This document shows, piece by piece, positions 1 to 11,582 of a stretch of 64,000 nt of DNA. The stretch comes from Vitellaria paradoxa (lineage: Eukaryota; Streptophyta; Magnoliopsida; Ericales; Sapotaceae): positions 1,426,001 to 1,490,000 of the forward strand of contig CM034233.1 in NCBI GenBank assembly GCA_019916065.1, written 5' to 3'. Each line of letters begins with the position of its first letter. Positions within the stretch are counted from its first letter, which is position 1. The position numbers and the translations under genes are program-made. The notes under the pieces are model-generated. The model was not told the DNA's origin, made no database searches, and saw only the letters and a list, made by a program, of their open reading frames with translations.

Positions 1-1740
1 ATTTTAATCACACTGTTATATTAACACACTGTCTTCCAAAATAGTGTGGAATGCTGAGGGAAATATGAGAGGTTCTTGAAAAACCATGGTTCCCATACTA
101 AAAATATTCATGTTTGAAGTTTTAGTTTCTTTCAGCTATTTTAAACCCACACCCCCCCCCCCGGGGGGGGGGGGTTGTGTTTTCTAAGGAGCCGTAACAT
201 TTAATGGAAGTAATCAGATGGTGCAGTGTACTTCTTGTTTTTCATATACTGTCTTCTCCCTTTGAAATCCTTTGGGTTTTCCAATTTCTTTGCTTTATAT
301 AATATACTTAGAAGTTTGAGCAAATAATATTAGTGCAATGCGAGAGCTGCAAAAACTGAAGTTGGGTTAGTGAAAATTATAGTTTGGAGGAATGAATAAT
401 TATTATTTTTTTTAAGAATTATTAAAAATTACTTAGAGCACTCTAATTTTAAAATATTATTTCTGTATACTTTCTATTTATACCATTACTTTGGTAAAAA
501 TTAAACGCATCATTACAATTTTAATTTAATTTTAGTCCCAAATATTCATACTTTATCCAATAACAATCACGATTAATTCATGAGAACTATTTTATATTTA
601 TTCCATCACAAAGTAATATAAACAATTATATGGCTCGACAAATTTAAAAATTTTTAAATTTAAGTACCCTAATTTCATCGAATTTGCATGAATACAATTT
701 AATCTTTCCGTAGAGATTAAAGAAGTCAGGTAGTTTTTATGTAATTTGTTGGAAGTAAAAGATTAAATTTTAAATCAATAATTTTTTTTTGAGAATTATT
801 GTATTTATTTATTAATTTTACAACGGAATCATTCAATTATGATTTGTAATAACTAATTGTGATTGTTGTAATTTTTTTTGGGTAATCCGAAACTCACACC
901 AATTTATTACGGCTTTCAACGAACCACATAACCGATGGATAAATCAGGGAAATGTACACAACATCTCATGTACATCCCGCTTAAATCAAGAATTGAACTC
1001 ATGTTATTTTTGTGGAGAGTATACCCACGAGCTACTCAAAGTAACCCTAAAAACTTGTTGTAAATTATAACGTGGAATGATTATTAACCAATATTAAACT
1101 CAAATTATTACAATAAGCCTAATTCAAAATAATAGTGTTCACATAGCGCATAAAAAGATAGTATTTTTATAATTTTAAATGATTAGATTATGCCTTTTTT
1201 ATAGTTTTAAATAATTATAGGAGGTCCATGTAATTACTATTGAATTATCTAAATGATAAAATTATTATTAGTGCATTTGTTTGAAGTCGTTAGATGAAAA
1301 AATAAAGAAGGGGGTAATTGTTAACAGGATTTGAAAACGAGGGAGGTACGTGTAACTTACAAATGGTTAAGGATAATCTCTATAATTATGATAATGTTTA
1401 GGGAGGTCAATGAAATTTACCAAAGCTTTTATAACAAGATGAACAATGAGCCGCATAAGAAGTTCGGTTTGGTTTAAATACCTTATGCTAGTGTAGTGAG
1501 AAGATGAGACCACATCGAGAGTTCAGTGCGTGTGTATTGAATATAAGCCTTAGTCTGCAAACTAACTTTTGAATTGGTTTGTAGATTCTAGTGTTAAAAA
1601 AAAAAATGAGACCGTTTGAAGTTGAACCAGAACACGAACGGGTTACCGGTCTGACTATGAACCCGGTCTGTTCGGATTGCCGTTGGACTAAGAAAGAATT
1701 TACGCTGAGACTGAAAATACAGTCCATTCATTACCGATCC
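1..1740. other. AT-rich intergenic DNA upstream of the mTERF gene
   Basis: I see no gene here. The short open frames have no recognisable motif and sit in AT-rich sequence. The only sharp structure is the C11/G12 palindrome listed separately. Promoter elements of the mTERF gene may lie toward the right end, but I cannot pin them. Confidence 0.6.
152..174. repeat. C11-G12 homopolymer palindrome
   Basis: Eleven C (152-162) are followed directly by twelve G (163-174). It is a self-complementary tract able to form a hairpin or a G-quadruplex/i-motif. Such a junction is also a typical place for sequencing or assembly error. Confidence 0.9.
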
Positions 1741-3169
1741 GAAGTCAACTAATCTCTGTTTGGGAAATACACTTCAATTGCTCGACGATCGTTTTCCCCT
1801 CCCAGGTCTCTCTCTCTCTCTCTCTCTCTCTCCTCTCCCTCTCCCCCCCCTCTCTCTCTATTGTGTGCAATATATGAATATATTTAGATATCTGTGACGA
1901 TAATCTAAAGTTGTGTTGAATTACCTGCTTAATTCTCTCGTTTATGGCATTGCTTGCAATATCTCTCGTTATCTTGAATTTGAGGTTATATTAATTTTGG
2001 GTTTTTGAATAAAAAATTAGCCGTAAGGATGATTTGTTGCTTCCTTGTGATTTCTAGCTTTTTGAGTTCAAAATTTGGGTTTAATGCGTTAACCGCTGAT
2101 TTTGGAGTTCTTATATCTGTACTTGTCTTTATTGTGTTACTGAAATTTTGAAGCACATCGATTCCGAAAGGAAGCTCGCGACAGGGAGAGGAAAAGTCCA
2201 CTTGTACAATTTATATTCTTTTCTAATTATTATGTTTTGGATTCAGTCTTGAGTTGAACCATTATGCCATCTAGAAAACTTTACAACTGAGAAAAAAGGG
2301 GTGAGAGGGTCAATTTTGAAGAAGAATTTGGTGAAATACGGATTGAAGCAAAATGCATGTTTCAATTTGATGTTAATTTATAGGGAGATATTTGAGTCAC
2401 AGATTGGCCTTTGCAAGTTCTATGCCAGCCATACAATTTAGTTAAAATTGTAAACCAATCTGAGTTCACTTAGTTTAGTTTGCTTCAGTTCATGGCCATG
2501 CTGGTACATTTCTGTTTTCCTTCTTTTGAGAACTAATAAAGATCCTGTGAGTTATTGCACTGAAAAATACATTTGCAAGGGAACTCAACACTGTTATTGT
2601 GTCATCTGGAACATAGTCACCTTGATCCAATAATACCTTGTCCAAATTGTCTGGGCAGCACGGGAATCCTATTTATTCAGTCTGTTTAGTCTAATTCTGT
2701 AGCTCAGTTAACCTTGTCTTCCTCCATGCCTCTTAATTGAAACACTTCTGCACTAGTTTTCTATACAAAAGTGTCTCAAAATGCCTCTTAATATATTTTT
2801 ATGGATAAGAATAACTCATCTTGGCTGAGTCACAGCCAACTTTGTGCGGACATGGGTCATCTGAATGGTAACTTGATGGTTGAGCAAGTTATGGAAAATT
2901 TATTTCGGCTAATAGAATATCAACTATATTGTTTCAGTTTTTCTTAAGATTCCTGTATTACTTCTTTACTGTAAGGCTTTAGTTAAATTCCACTGAATAT
3001 CAACTTAAACATGACATAGTGCTGAAACTGATTGTTATGTAAACAGATTGTCAAAATTGAAATAATCCAGTTAAAATCCCTACATCTATTAGCAATACTA
3101 TATTGACTGCTTTTGAGATGTTGAGGCGTCCTTTTTCATTTTTCCCTTTGTTTTTTTAATTCGGCACAG
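1741..3169 (+). promoter_or_regulatory. Probable 5' non-coding region of the mTERF gene, with CT repeat
   Basis: A pyrimidine-rich block with an interrupted (CT)n repeat at 1807-1859 resembles a plant core promoter or 5' leader. A first non-coding exon probably lies about 1.75-2.2 kb, because the coding exon starting at 3170 is preceded by a good polypyrimidine tract and a CAG acceptor (3167-3169). The first donor site cannot be fixed from sequence alone. The rest to 3169 looks like intron. Confidence 0.35.
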
Positions 3170-3171
3170 GG

Positions 3172-6100
3172 ATGCTGGGAACATCATTTTCTTCTTCTTT
3201 GCTGACTTTTGACTCTGGGATATGCTTCTGCTTTTCTTCTGTAAGTGCTTTCTTTTTACCCGGACTGTAAATGAACCTTTGAAATATGGATGCAAATTAA
3301 ACAACTTATTTTCATCGTCGATAGTATTTTAAAGTAGAGAACATACTTTTGAATGAAATTTCTTGTAATTGGAGCTGTATTGCATTTTGGAATGTGCACA
3401 TGCTCACACACACACACACTCTAATGGTATCAGAGCAAGTGTTTAAATAAAAATTGGAGATTTATTCCTGCTTTTGGTGCAAATAGTCTTATTTGCAAAA
3501 ATGCTGTCAAATGGAAAGATTTTCAGAGCAAAATCTTGTGGTCTGACTTAACTGACAAGGCATTCCAATCTCATCTCTTTTTTCTTGAAAGTGCACTTTG
3601 TATTCATGCTCTGTAGAAACTCTTGAATGCTATGAATAAGAATGCTGTTTGGTGCAAATATGAAAGTGGAAAGGGAGGAGCGGGATAGGAGTTTAGAGAT
3701 GGGAAGATACACACTTCTACAATTGCCATTAAGGACCATGAGCTGATTTTATCAGTATACTGATCCATTTTTTCCCCCGGTTTTTCATCAGCTATTGCAT
3801 CTCCAGGGAGAAAATTACGTCACTCCAAAATTGACTTAAGAGTTAAAGCAAATTGAAGAAAAGAATAATCATGGTAGTTGGTTAAAAGCATAACCTTAAG
3901 GGGAAATAAACTATTTTGTGGCTTATGTTAGGATAGAATATGTAACAAGGCTACTTCTTATAGCTCAAAGGTTATTTAGGTGGATTAGATTTTCAATTTA
4001 TTGGAAATGTAAAATTGCTGCTGAGGGTGAAGATGACCTTCAGTTGTATGAGCAAAATGAGAATTGTCACTCTAAAGAAATTAAAAAACTTGTTAATCTT
4101 TAAAGTAACTTGTTTTTGTTCGAGAACACTAAAGTTGAGAATTGATGTGTCACTGCAAGTCCAGAAGGCATTTCCGCTCTCAACATTTGGAAATGTGGAA
4201 CACTATCTAGACTGGATCCAAACCAACTCCATTTGGTTCTAAGTTGAGTTGTGGGTGTGAAAATTTTCAGAACATGGAAATAAAACGAGTGAAAATCTTT
4301 GGAACCACTTCATATCAAGCTCCTTTCCTTGATCAATTGTTTGGAATTCATTTCATTCAGGAATACCCCCAAGCACCATCGGCAGTTTCACTGCTGTTGT
4401 TGAAACATCCTAATTTCTGGGAATATAAAGACATAATTATTATCAGAAAACTAAAATAAATATGTTGATGTCAGTTTTTCTTTTTTATTCAAGATTTAAC
4501 AGTGGTTTCAATTTTATAGGGACATTCAAATTGCCCATATGTGGGCAACTATGGACAAAGTAAGTCCCCACTGGAAATGACTTATGCCAGTATCCCATTT
4601 GCTCTAATTTAAACAGAAAAACTCCTTAAAATACTTCTAGTACTGCAAATTATTAATTAAGCTCTTTCAGTGAATGGAATATAAGCTATATTTCCATTTT
4701 GTAATTTTCTGAAGTTTGCAAGTGAAGAAAACCACAATTCTAGCTCATATGGTCCTTCTCAATGGATATATGATGCAACTAACAAATATCTGTATATCTG
4801 TAATTTTCAGCCATGCTCTGCAACTCTTGCTCTTCTCTTCTTCCATATTATGTGAAGATAAACTTATTGATAATAAACCTCCTATATATTGCTGCTCCTG
4901 CAGCTTTTCATTATTTTATCCTATATTTGATGAGCCTTGGTGCAATGATAAGGTTGCTCCATTGCAACCTAGCGATCATGGGTTCAATACTCAGAAATAG
5001 TCTTTTCAGTCACTAGAGGTAAGATTACATACATTACCCTTCCCCTGACTGCATAGGAGGGAGCTTCATGCACCAAGGTGCCTATTTTTTTGGGGATCAG
5101 AATATTGTGAACCCATGTCAAATTTTAAAATCCCTGTACCAAACTAATGCAATAAAAAACTGCTCCACATTCTATTGTTATTCCCTAACTGCCACTGTTT
5201 ATTTGTTTTTCCATAATTAGTGCAAGAAATTTATGTCCAATCAACCTCCAAGCTAGTATCTGAGTTGTTCGACTTAACAGGGAAGTTGTGAACAGCCACC
5301 TAAAAGAGAAGTTATTTTAACTGATTAACTAGGTTTAGCATGCTATACTCAGTCCCAAGCTTTGTCTGCTCATGAGTGGGATCTAAGACAAGGTTATACT
5401 TCAGGGACATAACATTTTGGTAAAGGACATCTTGAATAAATTCAATGGTTATTTGTTGAAATTTACCAAAGGCTAAAGATGTCATAAATGACTTCCTTCT
5501 AGAGTCCCACTTTTTCAGTCCTGAGCCTTGATTCTGCTAGGAAGGGGATGAAGAGGGACCAAGGATTGAAAGTCTAGGATGTAAAAGGAATTTCTGTGGA
5601 AAAATTTGATAATAAATTTTCTAGGTTAGGAATATTATCGATTTTGCTAAAACAAATTGGGAGGAATGTACAAAATTGGTTTTATTTCAAGACCATAATC
5701 TGCGTTCATTTATAGGCGATCAGTGAAAAGCGATAGCTACTACATTCCATGTATTTTGAAAGTTGATATGACTGGTACATTGCTAGATATAATGTTTGAG
5801 TTGTGCTCTGTGTAGAATATTTCTTCCTTCCTGTTCATGGATCAGTTTTTTATGGAATAAATGTTGAGCACAGATTGTCTGCTTATTAAGCTTGAAGTTG
5901 TAAATAAAAGGGCTTTCCTTTTCTATTCGGATTTGTTAGTCTGATTAAAATTATGAATCTTACCCTTTTTGTTTTTTTTTTTTTTTTTTTTTTTTTTTTG
6001 CAGCCTGATCACAAAACAGCTGTCCCTGCACCAATAGTGAATGTGAACTTATCAAAAACCATTCCAATTCATGCGGTAAGAGTGCGGACCTCCATTTTGC

Positions 6101-6578
6101 CATCTAAGAGATGGGGGTTAAATTCGGCTGCACAAACTGAGAGTATGGTATTAAGCGATGAAGATAGGAAGACATGGGAATTATGTAGACAATCTCTTTC
6201 TGCATTTAAATTTAATGTTGAGGAGGAAGACAAGATTCTGGGAAAAGCATTTGGCCAGATCCACTCGCCTTACTGGGGTGAAGAAAGAAAAAAAGAGGTG
6301 CCAACTTTTGAACTTGTAAATGAAAAATTGGACTATCTTAGGAGCTTAAGCCTGTCGGATGATGATCTTTCCAAGCTGCTCAAGAAGTTCCCTGAAGTTC
6401 TGGGCTGTAGTCTTGAAGAAGAGTTGAAGACCAACGTGCAGGTTTTGGAAAAGGAGTGGGAATTAAAGGGAAATCACTTCGAAATCTCCTCCTTCGTAAT
6501 CCAAGAGCATTGGGTTATAACATTGATTGTAAAGGAGATTGTATGGCGCAATGCACTCGTTGTTGGGCTCGATTTTAG
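3172..6578 (+). CDS. mTERF-family organellar protein, two coding exons, frame break near C-terminus
   Basis: Nuclear-encoded mTERF proteins bind organellar nucleic acid and act in chloroplast or mitochondrial transcript metabolism. The proposed first coding exon is 3172-3240 (23 codons, Ser-rich, transit-peptide-like), ending at a GTAAGT donor. The last exon starts at 6004, after a T28 tract and CAG acceptor, also in phase 0. It encodes a leader, then a helical mTERF-like repeat region (DDLSKLLKKFPEVLGCSLEE, LKTNVQVLEKEW). The expected family C-terminus (RNPRALGYNIDCKGDCMAQC, ending WARF) is present but in another frame, ending at TAG 6576-6578. The frame shifts at about 6470-6476, as if one A were missing. 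Read as it stands, the frame runs on to 6609 with an unrelated tail. Gene identity is fairly secure, the upstream exon less so. It may be a recent pseudogene or a sequence error. Confidence 0.7.
5972..5999 (+). repeat. T28 tract at 3' splice site
   Basis: A run of 28 T residues lies directly before the GCAG acceptor of the mTERF last exon. It serves as an extreme polypyrimidine tract and is prone to length variation and sequencing slippage. Confidence 0.85.
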
Positions 6579-6849
6579 CTGCATTTACTTTTTACTAATT
6601 GTTTATTGAGCAGGGAGACTACGATTGTGTTTCTCCTAGACATGAAGGGAGCATTGCAAGTTGATTTTAATTTTTGTCATTGAATTAAGAGAGAGCCCAA
6701 GATAGTTAGTTGTACGTATTACGAAACTTCTTTGTACAGTTACTCCATTTGGGCTATATTTGGTTTTGAATGTTTTCAATAATCAGTTGTATTTGGACAA
6801 AAATTTTACTAAAGAGTGGAGTTGCAAACCATTTCAGTTGAGCCGAATT

Positions 6850-7700
6850 TTGGGACGTTGAACTTTGTTTATTAATATTTTTAGCGACTTCGAGCTTAAA
6901 ATATTATATTCAAACTTGTCTTTTAAGATTTTTAGCGAGCTTGAGTTAAACTTTTATTGAGTTTGAAATTATTTTTTTTTTTTTTTTAGGGGTAAGTATT
7001 TTTTTTTTTGGCAAGTATGAGTTTGAAATTGTGTTCGAGCTTGACAATTCAGGGTGTGTTTAGAGTAATTAAAAATGAGATTACGTGAGATAAATTTTAA
7101 GTTTAGAGTAATAAAAAGTGAGATGACGTGAGATAAATTTTAGATTTGTAGTTCGTGTAGTGAGATAAAAAAATGAATAACTTTTAGAGGTTTTCAGATA
7201 TTTTTAAAAATTTATAGTTAACCAAATGAAACCTGAGTCTGTAGGCAAGCTTGAGTTTAGTTTAATTACATCAAATGAGTTTAATCAGGAATTTTTATTG
7301 AATCCGTTTGCAAACTTTTGTTGAGCCTACTTTTGCAAGCTTTTTGTTGAGTTTGCTTGTGTGCTTATTACTAAAAAAATTTAGCAAATAAGTTATATTT
7401 TCTAACTTAACAAATATGTTTTAAATTAACGTGTTTAATGTTTTGACATTTTAATAATTTTCTATGATAAACTTTGCTTATTCGCTAACATCTAAATAAA
7501 ATTGTTTACAAACATTTAAATGAGACTCTTCACTAGTAGTACATAAACTTGGTTATAAACAAATTTATTTGTGAATATTTAAACGAGTATTTATGAACAA
7601 TAAATAAGTTTATTTGTGAGTTTTATCGAGTTAAGTTTATTCTTATTTTGTCTTGACTCATCTATTAATCGAACTAGAAAAATGTGATTGAGTTTATTAA
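6850..7700. repeat. Degenerate dispersed repeat, copy 1
   Basis: Sequence rich in 'gagcttgag', 'gagtttgc' and 'cgagttaagtttattc' phrases. It matches, with much divergence, the block at about 27,030-27,690: both share 'ttatattttctaa', a following 'taattaac(g/a)tgtttaat' and 'acaaacatttaaa'. It is probably an old non-autonomous DNA transposon of the hAT 'gagctcgag' type. A MITE-like segment (about 7052-7236, GGGTGTGTTTAGAGTAA to CCAAATGAAACC) lies inside it. Ends not resolved. Confidence 0.5.
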
Positions 7701-8860
7701 TTTAGCTTATCAAAGGAAACCATTGGTCCAACATTCGATTCTTTTGCAACCTCTAACTAAGAATTCTTTAGTAGTAGCTTTGATCACATTATCGCACAGG
7801 TTGGATTATATTAATCGCATTTGGGTTTCATTTGTTGTTGATGAGTAACTTTACGAATTAACAAAATTAATTAATATTACAATAAATAAAGTGACTCACA
7901 GGTAATGACATTTGGCAATAGCAATTGTAACTGTATTTGCTCCTGTTGATTAAATTAGGCCATATCATCTCCTATTTCATATGATAACTGAATTGAATTC
8001 ATGGGGTTACGAAGGTTTAATGAGTAACATTATATATAATCAGAAACGATACTTAATACATCCAATACCTACATCTCCAACCAAGATGCCCTTGCTTTTA
8101 TACCTAGGCAGCATCACACATTATGACCACTCCGACTACAGTAAAAATGCTAAGTCTGTAATATTTCAAATTTCATGATTTAGAATTTGCTCACTATCTT
8201 CCTATCTTGTTGTCACTATTCAGTTTATTTTGACCTTCATCTTTCATCTTTGCAAACTTAACACCCTCGATATTCTAAGGGATTGTCCAAATCCTCCGCA
8301 AAAAAAGGATACTTTCCACCTGAGTCATTTCATGGCCACGCACAGCATCCATACATATTTCCTATAGACTTTTCTATCTTCACGTCACACATCTAAAAGT
8401 GGAATCTTTTCAAATTTGATCTCATGTATAGATTCCGAACACTGAAAAAACTTTAAAAAATTTAGTAAAAAATTAAATTTCTTTAAGAGCCAAATTGCAA
8501 TTTCTCATAACTCCAGGAGAAACTTACAATTTTCCAAAAAACCTGAGACTGTTTAGTCATTATTTGAAATTCGGGGCCTATTTGAAATTTCAAAAATTAT
8601 TGGGGTCAAACTGTATTTCCAAAACATTGTGAGCCACTTCACAGTTACACAAAAATCTAAACTAATTTGTTGAACTTTTGCTTATGTCGTTACAACGTCA
8701 ACAATGACATCATCGTATTTAATCTTCGCCAGGCAGGTGCCTTCGTCTGGCGTGACAAATTTTCAGACGCTCTTGCGTTGGCTTTCGAACTCCTTGGCAC
8801 CTTTGAGATATCGATGAGCTCTTCGTACTAATATGCTCAAAAAAATTTCCAATGACTCTG
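7700..8860. other. AT-rich intergenic DNA, no gene seen
   Basis: No recognisable coding sequence or RNA gene. From about 8690 the sequence may be internal DNA of the minus-strand copia remnant whose primer-binding site and LTR edge follow. Confidence 0.5.
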
Positions 8861-8864
8861 AAAT

Positions 8865-9120
8865 TGGCTCTGATATTATTTGTTAGAACAAAATATTAAA
8901 TTACACAATTAATATAATATTTTTTTTATGTGATTCGACAATTATCTGTTTCTACTGAACAGAATATTCATTGAATGAATTAAATTGAAAAAATTACGGA
9001 AGAAAAGTTCTCTCAAACTGATCAATTCTCTCTACATTCTATCTCTTTTTTCTCACATACAAACAACCTTTTACCACGGATGGTGGGTCACCACACCACC
9101 TCAGCTCTCCCTCTCACTTT
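8865..9120 (-). mobile_element. Remnant Ty1/copia LTR edge with primer-binding site
   Basis: On the minus strand, a sequence ending GTTCTAACA (8881-8889) is followed by AATAATATCAGAGCCAA, which resembles the tRNA-iMet primer-binding site (TGGTATCAGAGCC) used by plant copia elements. The LTR would extend rightward, broken by the hAT at 9121 and possibly the SINE at 10377. No intact open frame remains, and the far LTR end is not identified. Confidence 0.45.
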
Positions 9121-10178
9121 TAGGGGTAGTAAAATTGATCCAAACTCCTCAACCCACTTAATTAAACTCATAATAAATGGATTTGGGTTCTATTATTTTA
9201 CTAATTGGATAATTTATAAAATACCCATTTATAAACGGATACAATTGAGTTGTGAAACAGAATCCGTTAAAACACCCATTTAAGTTAAAAAAATTAGTTT
9301 AATCCCCCTTCTCTCTCGTTACACTGTTCTCTCTCTCACTCTCTCTAGCAATATCTACAATAAATATATAATATATACATTACATATATATAATGTTTGT
9401 ATATATATATTTAGCGTATTCAATAGATGTATAATATATACATTACATATAATTTGCTTATTCTTCCATTCTCTGCTCATATTCTCATCTATACTCTATT
9501 CAAATAACACGCGTGCGTACACGTGCGCACACGTACAAACACGCGCTCACATGTACACACACGCGCTCACACACCCGCGCACACACACGCATACACGCCT
9601 ACACATATGAGCGCGCACACACGCACATGCTCACACATACACGTTTACACGCACGCGCGCGCGCATGCACACACCCACATACATGCCTATACACACACGC
9701 ACGCGCGTGGGCACATATACGCGCGTGCGCGTGCGCACTCGCACACACATATGCGCGCACACGCGTGCGTGTGTGGATGTGTATGTGCGCGTGCGCACAC
9801 ACACATACGCACAGAGAGAGAAAGTTATTGATTTAAAATTGAATAAAAAATAAATCAGTTCGTACAAATTCGAAATTAACTGAAAAATCTAAATATAATA
9901 TATAATATTATATAATATGTATAATATTATATTAATTAAAATAAATATTGATGTATTTATATATATACACACATTAATTGAAATAAATTTTTAATTTTTT
10001 TAAAAAAGTAAGTTGAGTCATAAGTAAATGGGTTGGATATAGGTTCATGGGTTTGAAATAACCCGCATTCAATCTGCCCATATCTAACCCGCCTTTTAAA
10101 TGGGTGGGTTTGGGTTGCACTTATTTAACCTTCAACCTGTTTAAACCCATCACTAACCCGCTCATTTTGCCACCCCTA
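9121..10178. mobile_element. Non-autonomous hAT element, 1,058 bp
   Basis: It starts TAGGGGTAGTAAAATTGA and ends in the near-inverse TCATTTTGCCACCCCTA. It is flanked by a perfect 8-bp target duplication CTCACTTT (9113-9120 and 10179-10186), the hAT hallmark. It has no transposase frame. The middle is taken by a 0.3-kb CA/CG microsatellite. Homopolymeric GGGTT-type sequence near the right end resembles that of the hAT at 34709. Confidence 0.85.
9507..9815. repeat. Alternating purine-pyrimidine microsatellite (CA/CG/TA mix)
   Basis: About 300 bases of almost strictly alternating purine and pyrimidine, mostly CA and CG with TA steps. It is open in five reading frames only because it lacks stops, so the His/Arg/Thr-rich frames are artefacts. 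Such sequence readily adopts Z-DNA. Confidence 0.9.
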
Positions 10179-10376
10179 CTCACTTTTATACACAAATATG
10201 ATAAAAAAAAATATAATTGAGAAGAATTAATTATCAACCAATTAAGGGTAGTAACTTTAGTTTTTAACTTTACATGACAGTCACCATTAAGATATAATAA
10301 GTGGCATTAATAAGCAATTAATTGAAATTGTAACCGAAGTCTTCATCTTCTCACTCATGTTAGGTGGATTAAACCT

Positions 10377-10618
10377 TGGGTTATAAAGGTGACATCTTTG
10401 CCCCCAGGGCCCCCATCTCCGGTCCCAAGGGAACGGTGGAGGAGGTAAATCGCGGTACACGGTGACCTCATAGAGAAGAGGATTAGTGCCTGATGCCTAT
10501 AAGGAGCCACCCCCATAAGAGGGTGAAACTCTCACACTGCGGCTGTTAGGACTCAAACCTGCATCCTTGGGTGTAATTTATTGTCCGAGTACTAACCGTG
10601 CTACGCCCGCGGGGGCTG
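10377..10618 (-). mobile_element. tRNA-derived SINE (Au-like), 242 bp
   Basis: On the minus strand it begins near GCGGGCGTAGCACGGTTAGT, a box-A-like stretch (box A about 10591-10604). A good pol III box B, GGTTTGAGTCC, follows at 10549-10559. A 14-bp direct repeat GGTGGATTAAACCT flanks it (10363-10376 and 10619-10632), as expected for a target-primed insertion. The layout resembles the plant Au-SINE family. I infer the family from the boxes only. Confidence 0.8.
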
Positions 10619-10632
10619 GGTGGATTAAACCT

Positions 10633-11582
10633 AGCACTTATACTAGTTTATGTATTTAATTTTTATTAATTAGGTACATATATATGGAGTTTATTAAATA
10701 GTTATTCCTTAATTATATTAAATTTGGCACATTTCTATCACATCCGTATTTTTTTTTAATTTTTTTATCATCTCTGAAATAGAGAAAAAAAAATATCAAA
10801 TAGATTCACATCATACTTTTATGCTATGTTTTTTGTTTTTGTTTTTTTTTTATACATTGAGTGTTCAAATATAAAATGTATTATTTTATTATCTGTTATA
10901 GAGATTTATTTAGGAAAATCGGTATATATAGAATTATGTCGAATAAAAAATTTCTGAAATTTAAAAAATACATTTTTTTAACTTTATTTTAAAAAAATCT
11001 CATCAAGAGAAGTGAACTGGGGCTTTCCTTGTCAGAGTACATTTACTCGACTCGGCCCCCTTCAAATTCGTTAATTTAAAATATCTACAAACTCTTGCCG
11101 TTTAATGTTTATATTAGATGTATTTGATTTACTAAAAATGGTTTAAAAATTTTAAAAATTCTAAAAATTTTTAAAAATTATTCACCTTTTATCTCACCGT
11201 CTAAATTACGAATTTACAAATTATCTCATTTTATCACATTTTATTTCACTTTTTATTACTCTAAACACACACGTTATGATGCACTGTCAATTAGAGAAAT
11301 GTAGAAAGCTCTGTTTGGAAGAGCAATTGTTAAGTTAAAGCCCAAAAGTTCACAAACTTGATATACCTACTTCCCAATGATCAAAGCAGAAAAAGAGTCA
11401 CACAAAGCCCCATCTGATTAACCCCACAACTGCACCAGACTTTTAGCCTATGGGTACAGTCTCTTGAGGCAATAATCTCGTTGGACCAAAAACCCACCAA
11501 AATTACAACTAAAAAACCAACAGGTTGAAAAAAAAAAAAAAGAAAAAAAAAAAAGAAGAAGGTACACCAGCTCCCTAATATT
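10633..11582. other. Intergenic DNA and SUT-A 3' flank, with an old MITE
   Basis: AT-rich sequence without a gene. A MITE-like segment at about 11118-11275 ends 'ttattactctaaacacac' and is similar in sequence to 24291-24447. The last few hundred bases are probably SUT-A 3' untranslated region. No clear polyadenylation signal was fixed. Confidence 0.45.

Noticed and set aside
3098..4459. Several short open frames in the mTERF intron region
   Set aside because: None has a recognisable motif, and their composition is like the surrounding intron. They are more simply chance frames.
9513..9867. His/Thr/Arg-rich open frames in five frames
   Set aside because: They come from the stop-free CA/CG microsatellite. 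No start context or homology is visible.
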